NCBI GenBank assembly: GCA_021029095.1
Contig: JAJOHG010000020.1
Span: 248,001-312,000, forward strand
DNA from: Phellopilus nigrolimitatus
Taxonomy: Eukaryota > Basidiomycota > Agaricomycetes > Hymenochaetales > Hymenochaetaceae
Direction of reading: 5' to 3'
DNA: 64,000 nt
Shown: positions 1 to 9,406 of the stretch, in pieces
How positions within the stretch are numbered: the stretch's first letter is position 1
How the letters are laid out: each line of letters starts with the position of its first letter
Notes under the pieces: model-generated
Databases searched by the model: none
The model's input: only the letters and a program-made list of their open reading frames with translations
What the model was told of the DNA's origin: nothing
Position numbers and translations under genes: made by a program

Positions 1-1009
1 GATGCGAAGAGACGGAGGTTCGACGAACGCGCGGACTCGACGCATGTTCGTCCAGATCGTTCGCGTAGTCCCGTGGACAACCACTCCCAACCCTTTCTTC
101 GGCCTCTTTACTTTGGTATTAAAGATGACCAACAGCAGCATCGCAAGAACAATAGCATGCTCTTCGTTGGCTGTGGTCTGCATGATTGCCTTGGTGCAGA
201 ATTCCTTTTCTCATACCTTGTTTAAGATTTCCGACGGCAAAGGCACCCCCGCCTACTCCACCTCCACTGTTAAACAACAGAGGCCCGGAAGGCAGCGCCT
301 TTGTGGATTGCGCATTTACTGGGTTGCCTGACAGACCTCGATACGGGAATCTCGACGGCAGGTCTACTAACAACGGAACTCATTCCTTCGGGTCCGCGCC
401 TCAGAAACCAGCCCACGACGATCAACCTCGACTTCCGTGAACCCGCCGACATGAACAGACGTCAGCCACCCCCTGCTGGATTAGCTTCTTACAACCGGCA
501 GCCTCAAGAGGTTGACCAGACGTGACAGTCGGACATTCGACGGCGGCAGACCAATGGACCACCGGTCGGACAGGAATCGTAGTCCGGATCCGATGCATGT
601 GGATGGCCCGCCACGATCGAGGGTTGTTCCTCCGCAAAATAACGGATCTATGTACAGCGAACGGCTGTTGAGGGTGACCGGCGCGATAGCATGGACAATC
701 TGCCGACTGGACCGCGGCCAATGTATTCGTAAGGAAGCGGTCAGACATCGCCTCCTTTGCCAAGGTAAGGTAGTTTCACCAGTCCCATGGATATTCCTCC
801 GTTCTCCAGTGCGTTGACTTCTTATCACTGCTGATTGTTTCTGATGGAGGATGCTTTGATCAGGTAGAATGATCAAGCTGTGTCCTTTGCGCAGCGCCAC
901 CACACGCTGCATGACGTTAGCAGAGACAACGACCCAGCTCGCCCGTCACACAAGCTTCGTCATCTCGATATGTTCGACGCACAAGGGCATTCGGAAGGAG
1001 ACCGACGAG
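1..1009. other. No gene recognised at the left edge
   Basis: Short overlapping open frames occur on both strands but none shows a family motif or a convincing exon chain. An in-frame ATG at 869 could extend the next gene upstream by 47 residues. Otherwise I see only promoter or intergenic sequence. Confidence 0.4.
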
Positions 1010-2841
1010 ATGGATATAACTGATGCGAGTTCGGATGAGTTTTCCACGCCCGCTGAGACAGTCGGAGACGGATCCAAGGAAGAGTCGAATGTGGTGAATT
1101 CCCTGCATGACGTGGAGACTATTGACAGCGTCGAGATGGATATTACGGATGTATGATTAGATACTCTTTCCGCTACTATCATAAGCGCTGACGATGAATT
1201 TCAGGAGGGACCGAATGCGATGAACTCCCTGCAGGTTCCAGAGGTGGCTGACATTGTTGATAGCGCACCTACGGACGAGGTTGAATTATCCTCCACGAAG
1301 ACGCTTCCTAGCCACCTCATCAGGACCGCGGCGGAGGGATTCGCGACTCTCCGCCTTGAGGCTGACCACGAACCGATTGCCGAGGAAGTCAAGGCAGGCG
1401 TATTTGACACACACCGTCATGTCGCCGCAGCTGAAAAAAAGCTTTTACAGCTCGTGAAGGAAGCCAGGTCTATGACCGCTCCTTCGCTCGTCAAGCATAT
1501 CCCGAGCTCGATTGATTTCGACGCCAGCGCCAACTTCGCTACCTCTCAGGGGAGGCTCAGGCGTAACGGTTTCATCCTCAGCGATAAGTTACTTGACATC
1601 GACTTCGAGGCCATCGACGGCCTCCGTTATGTCCAGACCTCGTACGTGTCCTCTCATGCTCAAATTTCTTTTGTTTCTGACGACCATTCCCATAGCTTTG
1701 AGGCAACTGCCATGACCGACATGCGAAGGCTCGCTCTGCAAAGAGCGCAGGCCTTGTACGATCGTGAAGAGGCTCGATCAGTCGCGGCCACTAGACAGAA
1801 GGACGACGCTGGCACTTCTAGCCCTGCGGAAGTACATACTTCTTCAGCGAGCTACATCGCCGCTCGTCCACGCATGTCTAGCACCAAGACCGCGACTATC
1901 TCGCGGACGCCCCTACCGCGGAGGCGTCTGATAAACCCGCGTGCGAAGACCGCACTTCGCTATGCGCGCGCTATCCTGCGAACAATTGAACGTCGGTATG
2001 TGATTCTCGAGCCATCGACGGAAGGCTCGCAGGTGGCTGACCGCGCGACCTATCCACCCGAGGATCGCGTCGCGCCTGTCCTGCTATTCAGCAAAAAAGC
2101 AATGAAATGGAAGGAGAGCTGGATCGACGCAAGCTGTCTTCGAAACGTTACTCTGGCATCCGAGGTACTTGGGCTTACCGGCCGGCGAACCCGTCCGCTC
2201 TGCGTTTTGGACGCGTCATCAATGGTCCGGGCTCGGTGGCTGCCCGACTCGACCAAAAGAAGAGCATCAAGATTGCTGTGCGCAGCTTCTGCAAGTCCAA
2301 GGAGAACATACTCGGCAGGACGGCGGCGAAGGGAGATCCTCGATCTGTCAGTGGCCCTGTCGTCGCCGACAAAGGAACATCAAGTAGGATGTTGGTAGAA
2401 GTTCTCAAGACATCTACCCGCAGTCCACCGTCTTCTCCGCGTCCATGCCCGCTTTTGCTACTCGCGCCGACTATTAAGTCAAATGCTATGCGCGGAAACA
2501 TTTACAATAAGAGGCTGGTGCCTATAGGTCCAAATCCGGCTGCTAGTCTTCGCGCTCATATTGCTAAGAGCATTGTGGATTCTGGCAATCGCGCTACTCA
2601 GCCTCAAGAACCACCAATCTCAAAGGAGCCAGGATTGTCTAAAGTCTCCGAGTCGACTGCGTCTGGAGTTGACTCGGTGACAAAGGCCTCTTCAAATTCT
2701 GCCCGTGCCCTCCGTCCTTCAAGTACCGGCTGCGCTCGACGTCGTGTCTTGAGGCTCGCAAGGCTCGCAAGAAAGTGCCGTCTTCGACACCGTCTTCTAC
2801 ACCGCCTCGACAATGATGTCACTCGAGGAGCGCGAGAATAA
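1010..2841 (+). CDS. Hypothetical Ser/Pro-rich protein, four exons
   Basis: Unrecognised gene. Exons 1010-1150, 1205-1641, 1696-2032 and 2092-2841 are joined by three GT-AG introns of 54, 54 and 59 nt, and the phases close to give about 554 residues. Exon 1 is acidic (repeated MDITD). A motif like ExxNxxNSL occurs in exon 1 and again at the start of exon 2, suggesting a small internal repeat. The middle is Lys/Arg-rich and the C-terminal third is rich in Ser, Pro and Arg, so much of the protein may be disordered. The third intron has a weak donor (CAG|GTGGCTG). Without it the frame changes next to an A6 run at 2093-2098, so a frameshift is the alternative reading. The 3' end is uncertain because another Ser/Pro-rich frame runs from about 2813 to 3060. 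No function can be assigned. Confidence 0.5.
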
Positions 2842-3470
2842 TTCGCCATCACGGACATCGCTTCCTGCATCTTTAGGCTCACGGTCATCATCGCAGGCTA
2901 GCACTTTTCCTTCCTCAAGAGTGACCTCATCACCACCTCGTGCGCCGTCATCACACCCACGGCAATCACTGGTTCTCCCGTCCCTCGTCAAACCGTTCCT
3001 GCGTCGAAGACATTGCCTAAGTCGAGCTGGCGTTGACGAGAGCCTAATGTCTAGCACTATTTGCAAATATATGTTCATCAATTCATATTATAATCAACCC
3101 ATACAACTATCCACACTATAATCAATCCATACAAATATCCATACCCCGTCTACTTCGACACCGTCTTGCTTGCCTCAGCTCTCTTGCTATTGGTCTTGGG
3201 TTTCTTTCCGCCTGGATTAGGCCGTAACCATTCTAGTCACGCTAGTTCCAGTCTTGCTTTCCTCTATTGTGGCCGATCTCTTTCGTCTCGCGTTCTTCTT
3301 GTGCTTGTCCAGTTATCTCCTTTTCTATAATCTATCCTATCTATCTCGTCATCGTCTTGTTTTGTCCGCCGCTGCTCTATCTCTGATTCCTCTCTTGATT
3401 CAGCTTGTAACCGTAATAGCCGCGTCAATCCAGCTCTGCTGTCCGTCCTTCCATCCTGGCGTTCGTCTGC
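2842..3470. other. Pyrimidine-rich intergenic stretch
   Basis: The plus strand is CT-rich with near-repeats of ATAATCAA(C/T)CCATACAA at about 3091-3130. No supported gene. It separates the hypothetical gene from the left arm of duplicated unit A. Confidence 0.4.
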
Positions 3471-3820
3471 ATTCCGTCTGTTAGTCTGCCTCGTGCCTAG
3501 TCTGTCCTGTTTCATGTTTCTGGTGCTTCATCTGTTGTCGGTTTACTAGTATTTTCATCTCTTCACTTAATGTTAATATACTATTATACTTCTCGAGTAC
3601 GATTTACATATCGGTTATGGCCAACAGAAACGTCATTTATACAGGCACATTTCAGTCCGAAATCCAGATATATCTTTTCCCGAGGCTAATTCAAAGAACT
3701 TTAGATGTTCGATGCAAGCTATGTCCAAAATGTTTTCTTTGCGAAAACGTTTGCATTCCATAATTCTCGTTTGTGTTCCACAGACGATATGTATAATACA
3801 GCAATATACAAGAAAACGCC

Positions 3821-4423
3821 TTAGTGACCCTCGACCGAAACCGTCTTCATCTCCGTTACTTCGTATGAAGTTCCGACCGAGTCCTTGTTCGGTCCGCCGT
3901 CCTCAGGTTCTTTATTCACTTCATCGCCATCCTCGACATTGCCATCCTCGATATCGTCACCCTCGATATCGCCATCTTCAACTTCGTCGTCCTCGCCATC
4001 GTCGTCCTCGCCATCATCATCTGAGTCACTTTCAACCTCAGAATCCAACTCGTCGTCCTCGCTGGATTCTGCCTCCTGATCAGCCACACCCTCCTCGTCC
4101 GTGTACCAACGTGGCGGCCGATTCATCTGCAATGCGCGCGCGACACGAATGACATGCCATGCGTTAAACTTTATACCGGTCGGATCCCGTTGGTCCTCAT
4201 GTTCATGGAAGGTGATGATCGGTCTGTGTTCCCAGTCGTAGCTAATCCAAAAGTTGACCCGAGATTTCCGACGAACGACATTCTGAACGGCTGTCATGAG
4301 AAACTCTGGCCTTCTGACACGAATGTTGTTGGCCCTCGCCAACTTCTTGATCGTTCGCCATTTAAAATGGTAACCCAACATCCACATGTCTGTAGAGAAT
4401 TGCCGATAAGTAGGCGGAAACAA
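3821..4423 (-). CDS. Acidic-tail hypothetical protein, unit A copy
   Basis: Family function unknown. The N-terminal part (about 115 residues) is a compact-looking segment with the motifs STDMWMLGYHFKWRT, WISYDWEHRPIITFHEHEDQ and RPPRWYTDEEG. The last 80 residues are almost entirely Asp/Glu in short degenerate repeats (EDGDIEGDDIEDGN), ending in a neutral tail. The paralogue at 46386-47006 is clearly homologous over its whole length. The first ATG in the open frame falls at the Met of DMWM, and both copies lack an ATG at the frame start, so a 5' exon upstream of 4423 is likely. It is divergent from the kinase starting at 5149, with about 0.7 kb between them. A long acidic tail is compatible with histone binding, nucleic-acid mimicry or nothing specific; I cannot choose. 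Confidence 0.6.
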   Translation of the reverse strand: MFPPTYRQFSTDMWMLGYHFKWRTIKKLARANNIRVRRPEFLMTAVQNVVRRKSRVNFWISYDWEHRPIITFHEHEDQRDPTGIKFNAWHVIRVARALQMNRPPRWYTDEEGVADQEAESSEDDELDSEVESDSDDDGEDDDGEDDEVEDGDIEGDDIEDGNVEDGDEVNKEPEDGGPNKDSVGTSYEVTEMKTVSVEGH

Positions 4424-5148
4424 CTGGATTCAGGACTTCATACTCACTTGGAGATAAGAAGGATGAGTTGGAAGTTCCTATCAGTGTGCTGCGAAAGAAA
4501 ACAAGCTAGCGAAATGCGCTTGGTAGATGTTTGGTTTTGGTTCAAGTTCAACAAGTTGTACATGCAGCGAGTCCAGGTCACCGCGTAAGATTCGAGGATA
4601 CTGCCACAACTCATTTATAAAATCACAAAAGCTGCAGTGACAATGCGGTCTTGCAGAAGACCTTTCTCTGCCAGACCTGCAGCCATACTACCTCTACTAT
4701 GTACTTCCCTTAAACACGCTCGGCTGCACGACGCACACTGGCGAATTATAGAAGAAGTAAGAAGTAAGAAAACCGGCATCGCAGACAACCCATGAGATTA
4801 GTTTGCGACGAGAAAATAGACATCCAAACAGCAGTGCTTTGAGCATAAACAATACGAAACAATAGAAGTCTTGTCGCGTCGCGTAACGGCTCATTCCTTA
4901 TTTGGAACAACGTTTGTTACTGACGCGTCACGTCGTGTGGCTGAACTCTCAACTTTTCATCCTTCAACCACCACGTCCCCCCGCGTGACCGCATAAACTT
5001 CTTTCCTTCAGCCACTGTGGCTTCAACCTGTGGCTGGAAAAGTGACAGTTATCACGCGTAACGTTCTCAAAAGCCAGTAGACGCGTCTCCAGGTATGTTC
5101 AACTCCATCCTCCTGCTCCTCTATCTTGAAGTGACCTTGTTTTGCACC
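4424..5148. promoter_or_regulatory. Divergent promoter region with TGACGCGTCA dyad
   Basis: Intergenic DNA between the acidic-tail gene (minus) and kinase A (plus). Bases 4850-5060 are nearly identical to the reverse complement of 52310-52520 upstream of kinase C. The 10-bp perfect palindrome TGACGCGTCA at 4921-4930 is made of two inverted TGACG half sites, as bound by some bZIP factors. It is kept at 52432-52441 and absent from the matching stretch of unit B. Factor binding is inference. Confidence 0.4.
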
Positions 5149-7909
5149 ATGGCAGATCGTCGTCAACCTCCACCGAACAACAAGGACACTCGCTCTCTCC
5201 CGAATCTTCCCAGCACTCCGTGAGTAGTAGACGCTCAACTACCTTCCTTTGTAGTATATCCATGCTAAGCTGTTTGTTTGCAGGCCGCCGCGAAGCGCTC
5301 AAGACAGAAACTCTGGTTTGTGTGACGCGAGAAATAAAGCCACACTTCTCCGCAACTCCTCTAGTGTATATCTCACGTCGGACGTGACCCAGACTTATAA
5401 GAGAATGGGAGGCTCGTTAATCGAGGAAGTCTTCAGCGGCACATTTGTCGACGTGCCCAACCTCATCGAGGACAAGCTCTCAGACCACATCATATCTATG
5501 GGTATAGGCCACGCCAAATACCCTAACGATCCTGTTGCCGCCGCGAAGTATGAGTTTAAGGCTTCAGAGACCCTAGACAGTCTCAAGGAAGAAGGAACGT
5601 ATGGACGGTATAAGAAATGGGTGGGCTGGAAACGGGGCAAAAAGGACCACGAGAAGAATGTCACGGACTACCTCAACAAAATCGCAGAGAATATACGTGA
5701 GAAATGCGGACTTCCGCTGCCGAACGACACCTCTCGCGAGTTCTCTTGCATGTTCAAGGATAAGGCCCCTGCTGAAGCGGCCGTGAATTGCAAGCGAAAG
5801 CCCGACGGCGTCGTCATCGACCACTCCAAGGTGGACACGGATGCCGCCTGGGCTGATATTCATGCAGTCATGGAGTTCAAGCGCAGCCGTGATCCCCGTG
5901 CCTACAGGACGGCCTATGCTCAACTACTGCAGTATGCCCGCATGGTCTTCGCTGCTCAACAGAACCGTCGATTTGTCCTCGGTGTCATACTCACCGGTGA
6001 CGACCTAATGACATTCTTCGTGTTTGACAGAGCTGGAGTTCTCTCGTCGGAGAGATTCAACGTCATGAAGGATCCGGGGAAGCTCATCCGTGTCGTCGCC
6101 GGATTGCTCTTTGCTGAGAATATCGACCTTGGATACGATCCTACCGTATATCACAGGGACGGCGAAAGATTCATCCTCTTCAGGCATGTCGAGTACAAGA
6201 TCAAGGAAGTCATCTACGCCGAGTCGTCGGTTCGGGGGAGAGGCACCAATTGCTTTTTGGTCGAGCATGAGGGAGAAGACGCCGTGATCAAAGACTCTTG
6301 GGTGGACGACTCTCGTAACCCGTTCGAGCACGTAATCATGGAGAAAATTACCGGGATCGGAGGGGTAGCGAAGATCGTTGACCACGAGACGGTCCAGATC
6401 CGAGGAGTGAATGATACGACGGCGACGGACCGACGAGCTCTGAGTGAGAAGGAGAATTGGAAAACTCAGCGGAAGTGGTATTTGTTCGGGAAACTGGAGA
6501 CGCGTGAGCACCGCCGGATAATGATGAAGCCATACGGCAAGCCACTGGAAGACTTTCAGACTCTGACGGAGCTGCTGACTTCGGTAAAAAACATCATCCA
6601 AAGTGAGCTCGTTTTCAACTGCTTTCGCTTGACAACTGAGCTGATCAACTTTTCCACTAGCAATCGAGGACCTCATTAATAAGAGAGTCCTGCATCGTGA
6701 CATTAGCCTTCGAAATCTAGTTCTGGCTAAAGAGGATCCGAAAGACCCTAACTCGCGTCGGCGTGGTTACATCATCGACTTCGACTTCGCGATCGAGACT
6801 GACGAGCAGGATAAAGAATGCGCAAAAGGTCGTCGAACGGTATGTTCTTCTTCTTTCCTCCTCCTTTTGTCATCTCATTTAGAATTGCACAGGGAACGCT
6901 GCCTTTCATGGCTCTGGAAATGATGGTCGCGGAAGAAGAGAACAAAATTAAGCATGCTTATTACCACGATCTGGAGTCGATCTTATACGTTCTGTGCTGG
7001 GTCTGCACTGCGCAGGAGGGACCGAACAACTTGCGAAGATCTCGCGACTTCATCTTTAAAAAATCCGCAATTGCAGAATGGGCTGGATACGGTAGAAACG
7101 ACCCTACAATGCGAGACATTCGCCAGGCCAAGCAGTCAATGGTTCAAAATCCCGCGGACTTCGACGAATATATCGTCGGCCAGTTCGCACCTTATTTCGA
7201 ACCTCTCAAAGATTGCATAAGGGATATGCGCACGCTGCTCGGCTCTAAAGGATCTTCGAATCCGGAGGAAGTTGAAGTCAATCGGGATATCATAAAAGAT
7301 CGTCTGAAGGGAAACAAAAAAGTAACCTTGAGCTTATTGTCGACGATTCCGGTTGCCCTTCGAGACTCGAAGGCCGTCTTCAAATCCCTTCATGATATCA
7401 TCGACAGAACCCTCAAGACGCTCGCCACCGTCGAAGAGCCTCCTTCCAACGCCGTACCGACTCATAACGAAGACCAAGATACCGACGAATTGTCACCTGA
7501 CCAGATAGGACGGAAGAATATGCGAGCCTTTGAAGAGGAAAACGCCATTCAAAGGGAGATGGAGAAGGCTGAGGCGGAAAATGCTGAAGAGGCAAAGAGG
7601 AAAAAGAAGAATCTAAAGAAGATCGCGGAGACTGTCGAGGAGGTCGACGAAGAAGTCGAAGACGAGACTCAGGTTGCTTCGGGAACCGCGCACGAGGCCG
7701 GAGAGGAAGCCCAAGATGGATCTCAGGCTGCTTCGGAACGTGCATTTGACTTATCGGCTTCCATCTTGACCGACAACGTCCCCAGCCTTATTTTTGGCAG
7801 TAATCTGTCTGGCGCACATGCGTCTGCCAGCTTGATTGCGCCCGAAAGCCCGACGCCCACGAGCCGTAAACGCCCTTCTAGAGATGAATTAAGGAGCTTG
7901 AAGAATTGA
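5149..7909 (+). CDS. FunK1-like protein kinase with nuclease-like N-terminal half, copy A
   Basis: Exons 5149-5219, 5284-6602, 6661-6839 and 6893-7909 give 861 residues in one phase-consistent frame. The C-terminal half has protein kinase motifs: a Gly-rich loop (RGRGTNCF), the Lys of VIKDSW, the catalytic loop HRDISLRN with Asp and Asn, IDFDFA in place of DFG, and GTLPFMALEMM as activation-segment end. DFD with this lay-out is typical of the fungal FunK1 family (Pkinase_fungal). The N-terminal half holds KPDGVVIDHS, then HAVMEFK 22 residues after PD, then QLLQY; these match PD-(D/E)XK nuclease motifs with QxxxY. After the kinase come a Glu/Lys-rich coiled-coil-like stretch and a disordered tail. 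Compared with B and C the last exon is shifted by a small deletion, so it ends SLKN and lacks the basic KRVKST tail. The start ATG is conserved in copy C. Substrate unknown. Confidence 0.85.
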
Positions 7910-8103
7910 GCTCTCGCAAACGGGTCAGATCGAATTAGACGTCGCTATTGATTTTTTACTACCATTGTTTGCTTATCACGGACTCCTAGCACTTGTATTA
8001 AGTATCTCATTTTGCACTTACTAACTGTAAGCATAGCTTTCTCGCATTTGTAACATTTACTCGCTTTGTTCTCTTCTGTTCAACGAATGATCGCAAAGTG
8101 TGT

Positions 8104-8790
8104 CTATATAAAGATAAAGAAACCATAAATTATCTGTGCCCTGTCACATGGGACGCGAAGAAGAAACTCTTCTGGCGATGCCGTAGATTGCATTCTGCTA
8201 ATGAATGAAGAAGTACGGGCTAGGGGAGGTAAATAAGGCTGTCGATCATGGATCTCGACACGACACGCTCGCGAGCGCACTTCGCCACTCCCGCGTCGCC
8301 AGAAATCATCTTTCTTGGGCCGCGCAAGGCCGCATATCCGTCGGCGGATGTCGTCTCGTGACAAGGCAAAGGCCCTTTGATCTGGACTCGAGTTTTGATT
8401 CGAATTTGGAAAAGGAGAGGTCAAGATTGAAGCCGTAACAGTGGCGTCCGATAGCCACATGCTGAGCCACGTTAGGTTCTCCATCGTGGAGAACCATTTA
8501 AACGATCAGAGGTAGAAAGAGAAAGAGTCATTTGTACAGTTTTCAAGGATGGACATGTTCAGTAGCACCTAGGGTCCATATTCTGCGGAATGTCGGCGAG
8601 CACCGCACGCTCCTGGGCCATATAACATTTCTGTCCGCATGTCCGAAATCGAGTTCCAAACCACTGTCGGAATCTAGGTTAATTTCTGGTTCGCTCATCG
8701 AACTACCGTCAGAAATGATGTTATTCGCAGCGATCCCCTACCCAATATTTTATATTCTCTGGATTTGAACTTCCAAATTTCCACGACCAT
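8104..8790 (-). pseudogene. Broken 3' part of a phosphatase gene, unit A
   Basis: Read on the minus strand, this resembles the 3' half of the intact metallophosphatase gene at 40813-42455: the segment that encodes QERAVLADVSQNTDPW there, followed by the segment encoding FNLDLSF. The copy has stops and frame breaks. About 150 bp upstream of the QERAVLAD-like part are shared with the remnant at 48300-48790 but not with the intact gene, so both remnants derive from a paralogue carrying an extra Ser/Asp-rich insert. It lies tail-to-tail with kinase A, as the intact phosphatase does with kinase B. Confidence 0.6.
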
Positions 8791-8960
8791 ATATATCATT
8801 GTAGTCCTTGCTATTATGATAACATCCCAAACGGGAAACCGCAGACCAGTCGCCCAGAAGGAATGCGGTCTCTCTCACTGCTTTTTTCTCTCGGGTTTCG
8901 TGAGTATCATCATATTCACTCTGATACATATGTTCTGGTGTGCCTGTGGTGGTTCCCAAA

Positions 8961-9406
8961 CGCGGGTTGAAAACGGAACTTCCCGGAGATCAGTGATTTG
9001 ACCCCGCTAACACCTAATTTGACAAATTGGGCGCCCCATGGTGATCGCCGTCGTGACCGGTTAGCACTCACTGAGTAGTTTCTCACATCACCCATCCTCC
9101 TCTCTTCCTCGTCGTCGTCGACACCCGCCGCCCGCCCTTCTAGACACCCTTGCCGTCGTCGAGCACGTTGGGCAACGCTTTTTTTGTATCGCCACACCGA
9201 TCACTTTTGATGCAAGCACATCTGTAGGCAGTACGTTGTCGCGTCCGTTATCATTGAGCCCGCTGGTTTTTCGCTGATGCGTGTTCCCATCGTAGTTTTC
9301 ATCCACCACTTTCCTTTCCAACTCTCCCTTCATCCTTCCTCCCCTTCGCTACCTTTTTTCTCCCGAACTTGTTCGTCACTTTCGAAGACCTTGACGTCAG
9401 AACAAG
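8961..9406. promoter_or_regulatory. CT-rich promoter and 5' leader, with TGACGTCA
   Basis: Long pyrimidine tracts run from about 9295 to 9375, common in basidiomycete promoters. A perfect cAMP-response-type octamer TGACGTCA lies at 9392-9399, only seven bases before the ATG at 9407, so it is probably inside the transcript leader and may be coincidental. Confidence 0.35.

Larger units (their letters stand above)
3470..8960 (+). repeat. Segmental duplication unit A
   Basis: This block reads, in plus orientation, outer arm, acidic-tail gene (minus), kinase (plus), phosphatase remnant (minus). The same order appears inverted at 42.5-47.5 kb (unit B) and, without the acidic gene, at 48.3-52.7 kb (unit C). 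Matching segments can be followed by eye through coding, intron and intergenic DNA, for example 3470-3900 against the reverse complement of 47010-47350. After the remnant, 8850-8940 again resembles the outer arm seen at 47390-47480, so unit A seems to be followed by the truncated start of another unit, as expected for a former tandem array. Exact borders are estimates. Confidence 0.75.

Noticed and set aside
3254..3484. Possible small membrane protein in the CT-rich stretch
   Set aside because: Leu/Ser/Phe richness follows from pyrimidine bias; no start context, no paralogue and no conserved frame.
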